Part shown: one piece after another, positions 33,539-43,057 of the stretch
Layout: every line of letters starts with the position of its first letter
How positions within the stretch are numbered: the first letter of the stretch is position 1
Source: Acidobacteriota bacterium
GTDB lineage: Bacteria; Acidobacteriota; Blastocatellia; Pyrinomonadales; Pyrinomonadaceae
Direction of reading: 5' to 3'
Assembly (NCBI GenBank): GCA_003223935.1
Contig: QHXQ01000041.1
Span: 1-64,000 of the forward strand
Length of the DNA stretch: 64,000 nt
Translations under genes and position numbers: made by a program
Notes under the pieces: model-generated
Database searches by the model: none
What the model saw: only the letters and a program-made list of their open reading frames with translations
What the model was told of the DNA's origin: nothing

Positions 33539-35179
33539 ATGGCAGCATCAGTGTTGACGAAGGAGAGCGGCGGCTCACCGGACAGAGGGCGGCGGCGCAG
33601 CGACCGTGGGCTGGACACCTACGGCATCACGCAAGCCTCAAACGTCTATTGGAATCTCAACCCGCCGGAACTCTATGAGGAGATCGCGCGCCGCAACGAA
33701 GGCATCATCTCCGCGCACGGCGCTCTGCTCGTGGACACGGGCGAACACACAGGCCGTGCCGCCAAAGACAAGGCGATTGTGCGCGAGCCTGCAAGCGCGG
33801 ATAAAGTTTTCTGGGGCGACATCAACAAAGAGTTCGCGCAAGAGAAATTCAATCAGCTTCGCGACCGCATGATGGCTGCGACGGCCGGGCGTGATCTCTT
33901 CGTGCAGGACACGTTCGTCGGCGCAGACCCGCGTTATCAATTTCCCGTCCGCATCATCACAGAGCTTGCGTGGCACTCGCTCTTTGCGCGCACGATGTTC
34001 ATCAACAAGACTCATGAGGCGGGCGCGAACTTTCAACCCGAATTCACCGTCATCAATCTGCCCAGTTTCAAAGCCGACCCGGCAACGGACGGCACACGCT
34101 CGCCCACGTTCATCTTGATGGACTTTAGTCAGAAGCTCGTATTGATTGGTGGTACGTCTTACGCGGGCGAGACGAAAAAGTCGGTCTTCACGATCCTGAA
34201 TTATCTTTTACCGCAACGCGGCGTGATGTCCATGCACTGCTCTGCCAACGTTGGCGACGCGGACGATGTGGCGATCTTCTTTGGTCTGTCGGGCACAGGC
34301 AAGACGACCCTGAGCGCCGATCCCGAACGGCGTCTGATCGGCGACGACGAGCACGGTTGGTCTGAAGACGGCGTGTTCAACTTTGAGGGCGGCTGCTACG
34401 CGAAAGTGATTCGCCTCTCGCCCGAAGCCGAGCCGGACATCTATCGCACCACGCGCATGTTCGGCACGGTCATGGAGAACGTCGTCTTTGATTCAAACAC
34501 GCGCATCCCCGATTTGGACGACGCGACCAAAACCGAGAACACGCGCGCGGCTTATCCGCTGACCAGCATCCCGAACATCATGCCCGCAGGCTATGCCGGT
34601 CATCCGCGCAACATCATCATGTTGACGGCCGATGCGTTCGGCGTCTTGCCGCCCGTCGCGCGCCTCACGCCCGAGCAGGCGATGTATCACTTCCTCTCCG
34701 GCTACACCGCGAAGGTCGCGGGCACAGAGCGCGGCGTCACCGAACCCGAAGCGACCTTCTCGACCTGCTTTGGCGCGCCCTTCATGGTCTTGCATCCGGG
34801 CGTCTATGCAGACCTGTTGGGTCAGCGCATGGCCGAGCACAACGCCGCCTGCTGGCTCGTCAACACAGGCTGGTCCGGCGGCCCCTACGGCACAGGGCAA
34901 CGTATGAAGATCGCCTACACGCGCGCCATGATCCGCGCGATCCTCAACGGCTCGCTCGCGCAAATCGAGACGCAACCCGATCCGTTTTTTGGCGTCGGCG
35001 TGCCCGTCGCCTGTCCCGGCGTGCCTGCGGAAGTGCTCACACCGCGCAACACTTGGCCCGACCCCGAAGCCTACGACCGAAAGGCGCGCGACCTCGCCCG
35101 CCGCTTCAACGACAACTTCAAAAAGTACGAATCGGGCGTCTCGGAGGCCGTCCGCGCCGTCGCGCCTAAGGCGAATTAG
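33539..35179 (+). CDS. pckA: Phosphoenolpyruvate carboxykinase (ATP)
   Basis: A 546-residue PEPCK of the ATP-dependent family, of normal length. It converts oxaloacetate and ATP to PEP in gluconeogenesis. It has the P-loop [14 protein letters not shown], preceded by [14 protein letters not shown], then the kinase-2 DDEHGW and [10 protein letters not shown], and [20 protein letters not shown] near the C-terminus. TTGAGGAGAAGCTC before the ATG is a strong ribosome-binding site. Confidence 0.96.
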   Translation: MAASVLTKESGGSPDRGRRRSDRGLDTYGITQASNVYWNLNPPELYEEIARRNEGIISAHGALLVDTGEHTGRAAKDKAIVREPASADKVFWGDINKEFAQEKFNQLRDRMMAATAGRDLFVQDTFVGADPRYQFPVRIITELAWHSLFARTMFINKTHEAGANFQPEFTVINLPSFKADPATDGTRSPTFILMDFSQKLVLIGGTSYAGETKKSVFTILNYLLPQRGVMSMHCSANVGDADDVAIFFGLSGTGKTTLSADPERRLIGDDEHGWSEDGVFNFEGGCYAKVIRLSPEAEPDIYRTTRMFGTVMENVVFDSNTRIPDLDDATKTENTRAAYPLTSIPNIMPAGYAGHPRNIIMLTADAFGVLPPVARLTPEQAMYHFLSGYTAKVAGTERGVTEPEATFSTCFGAPFMVLHPGVYADLLGQRMAEHNAACWLVNTGWSGGPYGTGQRMKIAYTRAMIRAILNGSLAQIETQPDPFFGVGVPVACPGVPAEVLTPRNTWPDPEAYDRKARDLARRFNDNFKKYESGVSEAVRAVAPKAN

Positions 35180-35260
35180 GATTAAGTTAACTGATAAATG
35201 AAAGAGGCGGCATCGCATGTGCCGCCTCTTAATTTTTTTTTCAAGCGCAATAGCTCGTCG

Positions 35261-36061
35261 CTACTTTTTCTTCCATGCCTCTGGCCCTGCTTCAATAGGC
35301 GGCGGCTTAACGAAGATGCTTTCGTTATATTGGACGTTGAACTGAATACTTACCTTGTACTTACTACCGTCATCGTATTCCTCTGTTGACGGCACTTTGA
35401 TTCCACCTACATCTATGTAATCCGAGAACTTGTGTACCCGAACGTAAGTCTTACCATGAAATATATCGTAATAGCTGATCTGTACGGGCAGATGCGTCTT
35501 TCGGTCGAAGGCAAAGTCCACACGTTCACCTTCAATCATTGTTTGAATCACAGCTACGCTGTGCTGTCCAATCCTATCGCTGCTCGCTTTGATAATGGTT
35601 GGTTTCAACGAGCGTGTCTCCAAAAGGAAGTCTGCTTGATTAGTAATAAGAGCTTTACGTCCTAGGCCGTTCTTTTCCAGTGCAGGTGGTTCACTGGGCT
35701 GACCGTTTAGAGCCATGTACGATCTCTTCGCGCCGTAATCATACATTCTGACAGTTAAGCCAAACACATCAGGTCTATAATCATCCCAGAACCAGTATTT
35801 ATCTGGAAGTACGCAAACTTCTTCGCGGCGCACTTGGTGTTTCTTGAAAACACCAGTTGCATAAACACCGCGCGAAGAAACGACCATATTGTTAACCGTA
35901 AAGAGCCGCTCGCGTCCGCCTTTGGCTGCGATGGCTTGCTCCCACAGTTGTTGTGCTTGCTGCTGCTCCGATTCCTGCGCGCGTGTGCGAACGGAGATAG
36001 GGGCAGCAACAAGCACGAGCAAGGCGAGAAGTAAGCAGAGCATGTGGCCAAAGTTTCTCAT
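35261..36061 (-). CDS. Exported protein resembling lipoprotein-carrier folds
   Basis: A 266-residue protein with a signal peptide (MRNFGHMLCLLLALLVLVA). The mature part begins with a Gln/Glu helix, LWEQAIAAKGGRERLFTVNN, and continues as beta strands with YYDIFHGKTYVRVHKFSDY, like LolA/MucB-type outer-membrane lipoprotein-sorting folds. ATG 36059-36061 is chosen because AAGGAG lies 8 nt away; ATG 36065-36067 is too close. Base composition is more AT-rich than its surroundings, a sign of transfer. Confidence 0.65.
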   Translation of the reverse strand: MRNFGHMLCLLLALLVLVAAPISVRTRAQESEQQQAQQLWEQAIAAKGGRERLFTVNNMVVSSRGVYATGVFKKHQVRREEVCVLPDKYWFWDDYRPDVFGLTVRMYDYGAKRSYMALNGQPSEPPALEKNGLGRKALITNQADFLLETRSLKPTIIKASSDRIGQHSVAVIQTMIEGERVDFAFDRKTHLPVQISYYDIFHGKTYVRVHKFSDYIDVGGIKVPSTEEYDDGSKYKVSIQFNVQYNESIFVKPPPIEAGPEAWKKK

Positions 36062-36381
36062 TAACATCACTCCTTGTGCGCGCAACTCAGGCACAGTTTA
36101 GTTTTCATCCTGCTTGTTCGGCAACGAGCGTGCCGCGCGTGTTGGTTGGTAAAACGATACTTCGGTGCGCGTCACATGATGGCGCGTCGTCGCATCACGC
36201 CGTTACTTGTCGGAAGATCGCGGCGGCTACAGATGATCATTAAGGCATTGGCTCGTGCTTGTGTCTCTGCTTTTCGCTTGACCGACTGCCGCCCGCTCGC
36301 GTAGAAGATGCTTGTGCCGCGCGCCATTGCCTTGTGACCTGCCGGATGGCGCGTCCGTGCCAATCCCCGACCGCGGCCGCG

Positions 36382-38034
36382 ATGAAGAGAAAAACGACTA
36401 CATCGAAGCGCGCGCAGAAGCGTCCGATGGCTGCGCACGGCGCAAGCGCAGCACCGCAAACGGCGCGCCGCAATGACGCGCGCGCCACACCCGAAAGCGC
36501 CACGACCTTGCGCACGGTCGTCGAGACTGTGCGCCGCGTCATGCGCTCGGACACGGCGGCCGTCGCCAGTCTCGCGCGCACCGAACAGACGATCACTTGG
36601 AAGGCGACGAGCGGTTTTCGCGCGCACGCAGAGGTTGCCGAGCAAGAACTTGCCATGCCACTGAGCGGCGCGATAGCTGAGCGCGCGGCCAACACGGATG
36701 AGTTGTTGGTGCTCGAAGGTATCGGCGCGCGTGATGATTTGCCCGCCGCAGAGTTTCCTCTGCACAGCGCCGAGGGCGTGCGCGATGTGGCGCTTGCGCC
36801 TTTGCGCGTGCGCGGTGAGATGTTGGGTTTGCTCGTCGTCGGCTTCCGCACCGCGCATCATTTCAATGCTGAAGAACGACAGACGCTCGCAGGCTTGGCC
36901 GAGATGGCCGCACTTGCGCTCGACAATGCGCGTCTGCTTGAGACCATCAGCGCGTCGAAAAAAATCTGGGAGCAGACCGTTGATGCGATCCCCGATGGCA
37001 TCATCGTCCACGACGATGCCATGCGCATCACGCGCTGCAACGCCGCAGCCGCCGACGCGCTCGGCTTCGACAGGCCCGCCGCGAGCATCGGCATGCCGTG
37101 CGCCGAAGCCTTCGCGCGCCTCTTCGGCGAGCGCGCCGCTGCCTATCACATGAGCCACACGACCAGCGCGGCCACTTCGTTTGAGATACAGGCTGAGGAT
37201 CGCCGCCGCTACTTGGTCGCAGCCGCACCGCTTGAGATGGACGAAGGTCGTTGGAGCGTGATCACTTGGAGCGATGTGACCGAGCTATCGGAGATGCAGG
37301 AACAACTGGCGCGCTCGCGCCGGCTCGCGACCGTAGGACAACTCGCGGCCGGCGTCGCGCACGAGATCAACAACCCGCTCGCCGCCATCACCACTTGCGC
37401 CGAAGCGACGTTGCGCGATCTGAAACAAGCGGACGATAGCTTGCGCGCGCAAGTCGCCGAACATAACTGGCAGTTCTATCTCGAAGAGATCGTCAGACAG
37501 GCGTTGCGCTGCAAAGCGATCACGCGCGGCTTGCTCGATCTCTCGCGCCAACGGCGCGCACGCCGCGAGCCGTGCGCCATCAACGCGCTCGTCGAACGCT
37601 CCGTCATGCTGCTCATGCAGCGCGCAAGCGAGCGCGAGATCGAAATCACAACCGAACTCGACAGGGCAGTCTGCGAAGTCGCCACAGACGAAGCGATGGT
37701 GCGACAGGTGCTCGACAATCTGTTGACGAACGCGCTTGACGCGACGGGGCGCGGCGGGCGCATCACAGTCTCAACCGCGTTACAGGGCGAGCGCGTCCGC
37801 GTCGAAGTCGCAGACGCAGGCCCCGGCATCGCGCCCGAACTGCTCGCGCGCATCTTCGATCCGTTCTTCACCACGAAAGAGGCCGGGCAAGGTTCGGGTT
37901 TAGGTCTCGCCATCTCGACCGCGCTGGCTGAAGCTTTGGGCGGCGCGCTCACGGTCGAATCAAAACTCGGCGCGGGCAGTCGCTTTCGCCTGTGGTTGCC
38001 GCGCCGTGCGCCGGAGACAGGAGACGCAGGATGA
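36382..38034 (+). CDS. GAF-PAS sensor histidine kinase (NtrB-type)
   Basis: A 550-residue soluble kinase: GAF domain about 40-185, PAS about 195-305 (IWEQTVDAIPDGIIVHDD), HisKA with H327 in AAGVAHEINNPLAAI, and an ATPase domain about 440-545 with DNLLTNALDATG, DAGPGIAPE, FDPFFTTKE and GSGLGLAI. No membrane segment, so it senses a cytosolic signal. Its TGA overlaps the ATG of the NtrC-type regulator, a coupled pair. ATG 36382 is the likely start; the longer frame to 36259 adds an unrelated segment. Confidence 0.9.
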   Translation: MKRKTTTSKRAQKRPMAAHGASAAPQTARRNDARATPESATTLRTVVETVRRVMRSDTAAVASLARTEQTITWKATSGFRAHAEVAEQELAMPLSGAIAERAANTDELLVLEGIGARDDLPAAEFPLHSAEGVRDVALAPLRVRGEMLGLLVVGFRTAHHFNAEERQTLAGLAEMAALALDNARLLETISASKKIWEQTVDAIPDGIIVHDDAMRITRCNAAAADALGFDRPAASIGMPCAEAFARLFGERAAAYHMSHTTSAATSFEIQAEDRRRYLVAAAPLEMDEGRWSVITWSDVTELSEMQEQLARSRRLATVGQLAAGVAHEINNPLAAITTCAEATLRDLKQADDSLRAQVAEHNWQFYLEEIVRQALRCKAITRGLLDLSRQRRARREPCAINALVERSVMLLMQRASEREIEITTELDRAVCEVATDEAMVRQVLDNLLTNALDATGRGGRITVSTALQGERVRVEVADAGPGIAPELLARIFDPFFTTKEAGQGSGLGLAISTALAEALGGALTVESKLGAGSRFRLWLPRRAPETGDAG

Positions 38035-39425
38035 GAAAGACGCGCGTGCTTGTGGTTGACGACGATCAGTTGTTGCGCCAACTCGTGACCGATCAACTGG
38101 CGCGCTCAGGCTTCGAGTCTTCATCTGCTGCGTCGGGCGAGGAAGCGCTCGTTGCATTGCAGGCGCATGATTATGACGTGGTGCTGATGGACATACGCAT
38201 GTCGGGCATGTCGGGTCTCGATGCCTTGCGCGAGATTCGCCGGCTCGATGATCCGCCCGAAGTGATCATGCTCACCGCCGACACGTCGCTCGGCACAGGA
38301 TTAGAAGCGATGCGCTTCGGTGCTTATGATTATTTAACGAAGCCCGCGACGCTCGATGAGATGGAAGCTCTGATCCGCAAGGCGGACGAGAAGCGCCGGC
38401 TCGTGCGCCAGAACGCGGGTCTGCGCGCGGCGGTGCGCACGCCGCAGACCGACGAAGCTTTGCCCGCACTCGTCTATGCGAGCGAAGCGATGCGCGGCCT
38501 CGTCACGTTGGCCGAGACGGCGGCGCGGCTTGATTCGACCGTGATCATCAGTGGCGAGTCGGGCACGGGCAAGGATGTGCTCGCGCGTTTCATTCATCAG
38601 AAGAGTGCGCGCGGCGAAGCGCCGATGATCACGGTCAACTGCGGCGCGCTGCCTGAGTCGCTGTTCGAGTCGGAGTTCTTCGGCCACGAGCGCGGCGCGT
38701 TCACCGGCGCGGCGGCGATGAAGCGTGGTCTGATCGAAGCGGCCGAAGGCTCGTCGCTTTTTCTCGACGAAGTGGGTGAGTTGCCTGCGCCTGCACAGGT
38801 CAAGCTGCTGCACCTGCTCGAACAGGGACGCTATCGGCGCGTCGGCTCAACGCGCGACCGCACGGCCGACGTGCGCATCATCGCCGCCACCAATCGCAAC
38901 CTCGCGCAGGAGGTGCAACAGCAACGCTTCCGCGCCGATCTCTTCTATCGTTTGAACGTCATCTCGCTCCACATCCCGCCCTTGCGCGAGCGACGCGAAG
39001 ACATCCCTGCGCTCATCGAACATTTCCTCACGCTCTATCGCACGCGCTTCAATCGCTCCGCACTCACACTCACGGACGATGCGCAGCAACAACTCAACGC
39101 CTACGACTGGCCCGGCAACGTGCGCGAACTGCGCAACACTTTGGAGCGTGCTGCCGCGCTCACCACCGATGACGAACTCACAGCCGAACAACTACTCATG
39201 CCCACAACGCAGGCGCGCTCAACCGCAGAGGCCCACACCTCAGCAAACGCGCCGCCGACGCTCGAAGCGCTCGAACGCCAACACATCCTGCGCGTGCTCG
39301 CCGCCGCGGGCCACAACCGCGAGCGCGCCGCCGCCATCCTCGGCATCTCCGCCCGCACGCTCTATCGCAAACTGCGCGAGTATGAGACCGGCAGCAAGTC
39401 CACCTCACTCACGATTGAAGACTGA
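38031..39425 (+). CDS. NtrC-family sigma-54-dependent response regulator
   Basis: A 464-residue regulator: receiver with D54 and K104, AAA+ domain with Walker A GESGTGKD (175-182), the sigma-54 contact loop GAFTGA (222-227), and a Fis-type HTH at the end (ERAAAILGISARTLYRKLRE). It should activate sigma-54 promoters when phosphorylated by the upstream kinase. An ATGA overlap couples it to the kinase. Likely targets are the exported proteins that follow, but I did not find a clear -24/-12 promoter. Confidence 0.93.
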   Translation: MRKTRVLVVDDDQLLRQLVTDQLARSGFESSSAASGEEALVALQAHDYDVVLMDIRMSGMSGLDALREIRRLDDPPEVIMLTADTSLGTGLEAMRFGAYDYLTKPATLDEMEALIRKADEKRRLVRQNAGLRAAVRTPQTDEALPALVYASEAMRGLVTLAETAARLDSTVIISGESGTGKDVLARFIHQKSARGEAPMITVNCGALPESLFESEFFGHERGAFTGAAAMKRGLIEAAEGSSLFLDEVGELPAPAQVKLLHLLEQGRYRRVGSTRDRTADVRIIAATNRNLAQEVQQQRFRADLFYRLNVISLHIPPLRERREDIPALIEHFLTLYRTRFNRSALTLTDDAQQQLNAYDWPGNVRELRNTLERAAALTTDDELTAEQLLMPTTQARSTAEAHTSANAPPTLEALERQHILRVLAAAGHNRERAAAILGISARTLYRKLREYETGSKSTSLTIED

Positions 39426-39442
39426 CAACTTGTCCGCCTGAC

Positions 39443-39468
39443 TGACAAAACGTCAGCCCCGTTTGTCA
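39443..39468. promoter_or_regulatory. Inverted repeat after the NtrC-type gene
   Basis: TGACAAAACG (39443-39452) and CGTTTGTCA (39460-39468) are an almost perfect palindrome in the 220-bp gap before the degenerate receiver gene. It could be an enhancer-like site for the NtrC-type protein or a transcript end. The rest of the gap shows nothing clear. Confidence 0.35.
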
Positions 39469-39648
39469 ACACAAGCCGCGCACCTACCTATACCGCGCTC
39501 GCCCGCCTTTTTTCAGCTTCAACTATTTCACCAGTTAGTCAGTCAACCACGACAGGCTCGCGCATGCGGTACGCGGCTTGTTAAGTGATCCATCGGTCGA
39601 ACCCGCCGGGTGGATTCTTTTCCGGGACACAGTCGAGCACAAACCGTA

Positions 39649-40056
39649 ATGGCGCGCGTGATGATCTGCGATGACGATCAAGAGTTGGCGACTCAGCTAG
39701 TCGCGGCCCTCGAAGCGGCCGGGCACGAGGCTGAGGCTTGCCGGCACACAATGGACATGCTGCGTGGCGCAGCCGCCGGGCGCTTCGATCTGATCGCGCT
39801 CGGATTGGACATGGCCGGCTTCGGGCGCGCGGGCGCAGTCGAAGCTCTGCGCGAGGTCGCGCCGCGTGTGCCCGTGATCGCGCTGCACGAACGACCGGGC
39901 GAGATCATGCACGCCGCTACGCAGGGCGCGCACTTCGCCGCCGTTTTGCCGCGCTCGTCCGCCGTCAAAAATTTTCTGTACGCAGTCGCCTGCGCGCTCA
40001 ATGAAGCGGGTGCGCGCAGTCGGCGGCAAACAACACGTCGCCGCGCCATCGGTTGA
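39649..40056 (+). CDS. Degenerate (pseudo-)receiver domain protein
   Basis: A 135-residue stand-alone receiver-like protein. The acidic pocket D8-D10 (ICDDDQ) is kept, but the phospho-acceptor Asp is Gly52 (in DLIALGLDMAG) and the usual KP loop reads LPRSS. So it should not be phosphorylated in the normal way. It sits between an NtrC-type two-component system and an exported-protein operon and may act as a phosphorylation-independent adaptor. ATG 39649 starts the domain directly. Confidence 0.75.
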   Translation: MARVMICDDDQELATQLVAALEAAGHEAEACRHTMDMLRGAAAGRFDLIALGLDMAGFGRAGAVEALREVAPRVPVIALHERPGEIMHAATQGAHFAAVLPRSSAVKNFLYAVACALNEAGARSRRQTTRRRAIG

Positions 40057-40133
40057 AGGCTCATACTAACGGACTATTAACCCCCAGACCGGCCCCGATG
40101 CCGGTCATCGTCGCAAGCTAAGGAGAACACGTC

Positions 40134-40658
40134 ATGACGAAGTTGAAGAGAAGAGTTCGCGCTTTGCCGCTCGTCGCGCTCGCCCTGTTGGTTGTGGGCG
40201 GCGCCGGCGCGCTCGCGCAGCGCAACTACATGGTGAAAGAAGCTGGTCAGCCTGAAGTGAAGATCGCGCTCGCGGGCGCGGTCGAACGCGCAGGCGAGCG
40301 CGTCACACTCGATAAAGCGGGTGAAGTCCACCCCGGTGAAGTGCTCGACTGGACGCTCACGTCCGTGAACGAAGGTACGGGCACGGCGCGTGAGTTCAAA
40401 GCGACGGGCCAGATTCCCAAAGGCACGCTGTTCGTCGTCGGCAGCACCACTGCGGACGGCTCGGCCGTCGTGACCTACAGCATTGACAACGGCAGAACAT
40501 TCTCGACGCAGCCGACCATCGAAGAGAAACAGGCCGACGGCACGTTGAAGCGCGTGCCCGCGCCCGTCTCGATGTACACGCAGGTGCGTTACGAGTGGTC
40601 TGATGCGCTCGCAGTCGGCGGCAAACTTTCGGCCGCTTATAAGGTGCGCGTCAAGTAA
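40134..40658 (+). CDS. Exported DUF11-like protein, single domain
   Basis: A 174-residue protein: signal peptide about 1-29 (LPLVALALLVVGGAGALAQ), then one beta-sandwich similar to DUF11 (VHPGEVLDWTLTSVNEGTG, IPKGTLFVVGS). AAGGAG is 9 nt before the ATG. It is the first and smallest of four consecutive exported genes with DUF11-type content. Confidence 0.8.
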   Translation: MTKLKRRVRALPLVALALLVVGGAGALAQRNYMVKEAGQPEVKIALAGAVERAGERVTLDKAGEVHPGEVLDWTLTSVNEGTGTAREFKATGQIPKGTLFVVGSTTADGSAVVTYSIDNGRTFSTQPTIEEKQADGTLKRVPAPVSMYTQVRYEWSDALAVGGKLSAAYKVRVK

Positions 40659-40754
40659 AGCAGCACGACGTTCAAGCTTTCCGCCCGGACATCTGCCCAT
40701 CGTCCTCGCCCACCTTAGTCCGGCGCTCGGCACGAACTCCCCCAGACAAATTTG

Positions 40755-42914
40755 ATGAGGATGAAAATGAGAACCCTATTGCAAACTCGCTTGACGACGG
40801 CCGCGCTCTTCAGCTTGGCGGTGCTCGTGGCGCTCCTGTGCGCGACGGGCACGCAGCCCGCGTCTGCGCAGACTGCCGCCGACACGATCATATCGAACAC
40901 CGCGACCGCGACCTATACGGACGGCTCCGGTGGCAGCCCGACCTACACGGCGACTTCGCCGACCGTGACCGTTACGGTCGCGCGCGTTGCCGGCCTGAGC
41001 ATCACGCCTGACAACGGCACGATCTCGAACGTCGTGCCCGGTCAGTCGAACGTGGACTTCACGTTCACCGTCACGAACTCGAGCAACTATGCGACGAACG
41101 TGCTGTTTCTAGCCAACCGCGCATCCATCGCCGTCGGCGGCAGCGCGACGGTGGCGATGGCCGTGATTGATGCGAACGGCGACGGACAGATTGATAACAA
41201 CAACGACGGCAACGTGGACGCCGGCGACGTTGACATTAAGAACAACGCCGCCAATGTCTCTTATGGCCCGGTCGCACGCAATGGCTCGTTCCTCGTCATC
41301 GTGCGTTTGAACATCAACGCCGCCGCCGCCGCCGGCAGCAACATCAGCGTCACGCTTGGCGATGCGCCCGTCAACGGCCAGCCCGGCGACACGACGCACG
41401 ACAACGTGAAGCCCGCGAACAATTCCGCCAACGAAGTCCGCACCGACACGACTGGCGCAGCACCCGTCGGCGGCGAAGCGGAAGCGCGCGGCGATGTGCA
41501 CTCGACTGTTGACTCGGACGCGCAGTTGCGGCTCAACCTGAGTGCGCCCGCCGGCCCTGTCGCGCGTGGCAGTGACATCACCTACACTTGGTCGCTCGAT
41601 AACACGGGCGCGCGCGCCGCCACAGCCATCACGCTCCCCGGCGGTTTAGGCGCGGCCGGCACGGGCGTCTTCGTCATGGTGCCCATTCCGGCGAAGACCG
41701 TCTTCAAGAACCTCGGCACGCTGCCGGGCGGTGTAACGGTGCTCTACTCGACCGTTGCGGGTCTGCCCGATCCGCTGACGGCCGCGGCCGCTTGGTCAAC
41801 CACAGCACCGGCCGATCCGACGACCGTTAAGCGCATCGCTTACAACATCGGCAACTCGCTCGCTGTCGGCGCGACCTTCTCGAACTTGCAGACGGTCGTG
41901 ACTGTTAGCGCCACTGCCGATACGACCAACCCGGTCTTCGAGATCGGCGATGCCTTTGCGAAGAACGGCGTCAACGCGACGATCACGGATCAATCGGGCG
42001 ACGCGGTCGTCAACAAAGGCGACGGCAACGCCAATTACGACGAGCCGAAGATTTATCCTTCCGGCCCGCCCGATCCCTTGAGCGCGACGCAAGGCTATCA
42101 ACTCCCGACCACCTTGCTGCAAGTCGGCTCGGTCTTCATCGGCCCGTCCGGCGCACCGCAAGCCGTCGGCCCGACCAATAACAACGACGACTTTACGAAC
42201 CTCTCGACGAGCACAGGCATCAACGTGCCGCCGGGCGGCAACACGAACGCCGTCGGCACAGTCACATTCACCAACACGGTGCAGAACGCGGGCAACGCGA
42301 ACGACACGTTCACGCTCTCCGCGCCGACCGTGCCCGCAGGCTTCATCGTTGAGATCAGCAAGGACGGCGGCGCAACTTGGACGACCGTTTCGGGTGGCGG
42401 TTCGACGACGCTCGCCCTCGGGTTCGGCTCAACCGCCGACATCAAGGTGCGCGTCACCGTGCCGTCGGGCAACACCGTGCTGACCGGCTTCGATAACGTC
42501 ATCCGCGCCGCATCGGGCATCACGCCCGCCGCAACGAACGACACGATTGATCGGGCCTACACAGGCTTCTTGTCGCTCGGCAAATCGTCGCGCGTGCTTG
42601 ACGCGCCGAACGGCAGCGTGGCGCAGCCTGTGCCGGGTAACTACATCGAATACACGATCACTTACCAGAACATCGCCAGCGCCAACGTTGCAGGTAACCC
42701 GAACTTGACGGCCACCAACGTGGTCGTCACCGAGAACGGCTCAGCCGGTACGAACAACTGGGCGTCGTTCACCGACTACGTGCTCAACTCGGCGGTCGAT
42801 CCGGGCGGTGTGATTGCCGGGAACTCGGCCGGCTCAACGACCTTGACCGACACGATTGCCTCGGTTGCACCGCAGGCGTCGGGCACGTTCAAGTTCACCG
42901 TCAAGATCAGGTAA
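40755..42914 (+). CDS. Exported multi-domain DUF11 protein
   Basis: A 719-residue protein: signal peptide ending near PASAQ, then IISNTATATYTDGSGG, a block shared with the next gene's N-terminus, followed by several DUF11/Ig-like sandwiches and a Ca-binding-like DANGDGQIDNNNDGNVDAGD loop near residue 140. The C-terminal domain is a typical DUF11 unit (GKSSRVLDAPNGS, YIEYTITYQN). ATGs at 40755, 40761 and 40767 are in frame; GAGG best fits 40767. It should be surface-exposed or secreted; no sortase or type IX signal is seen. Confidence 0.85.
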   Translation: MRMKMRTLLQTRLTTAALFSLAVLVALLCATGTQPASAQTAADTIISNTATATYTDGSGGSPTYTATSPTVTVTVARVAGLSITPDNGTISNVVPGQSNVDFTFTVTNSSNYATNVLFLANRASIAVGGSATVAMAVIDANGDGQIDNNNDGNVDAGDVDIKNNAANVSYGPVARNGSFLVIVRLNINAAAAAGSNISVTLGDAPVNGQPGDTTHDNVKPANNSANEVRTDTTGAAPVGGEAEARGDVHSTVDSDAQLRLNLSAPAGPVARGSDITYTWSLDNTGARAATAITLPGGLGAAGTGVFVMVPIPAKTVFKNLGTLPGGVTVLYSTVAGLPDPLTAAAAWSTTAPADPTTVKRIAYNIGNSLAVGATFSNLQTVVTVSATADTTNPVFEIGDAFAKNGVNATITDQSGDAVVNKGDGNANYDEPKIYPSGPPDPLSATQGYQLPTTLLQVGSVFIGPSGAPQAVGPTNNNDDFTNLSTSTGINVPPGGNTNAVGTVTFTNTVQNAGNANDTFTLSAPTVPAGFIVEISKDGGATWTTVSGGGSTTLALGFGSTADIKVRVTVPSGNTVLTGFDNVIRAASGITPAATNDTIDRAYTGFLSLGKSSRVLDAPNGSVAQPVPGNYIEYTITYQNIASANVAGNPNLTATNVVVTENGSAGTNNWASFTDYVLNSAVDPGGVIAGNSAGSTTLTDTIASVAPQASGTFKFTVKIR

Positions 42915-42948
42915 GCGCGACGCAGGTAATCGAAGCGTTGCCCACAAA

Positions 42949-43025
42949 CAGTGCGGCGCGGCCAAAGCAAGTTTCGTCCGGCGTTGTGCCCGCGCCAAAA
43001 CGGAAATTGCCGCCGCGCCGCACTG
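42949..43025. repeat. Long imperfect palindrome between DUF11 genes
   Basis: CAGTGCGGCGCGG (42949-42961) and CCGCGCCGCACTG (43013-43025) are perfect 13-bp arms. Pairing continues imperfectly inward through GCAAGTTTCGT and its partner. It lies between two genes of the same operon, so it may reduce downstream expression. Confidence 0.6.
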
Positions 43026-43057
43026 AACCTTAAACCGCCCCGAACTTCACAGCGCCG

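Noticed and set aside
36172-37158. 328-residue minus-strand frame over the kinase gene
   Set aside because: Antisense to the GAF-PAS kinase; no domain signal.
39426-40133. Sigma-54 promoter for the DUF11 operon
   Set aside because: I looked for TGGCAC-N5-TTGC-type -24/-12 elements upstream of the pseudo-receiver and the first DUF11 gene and found no good match.
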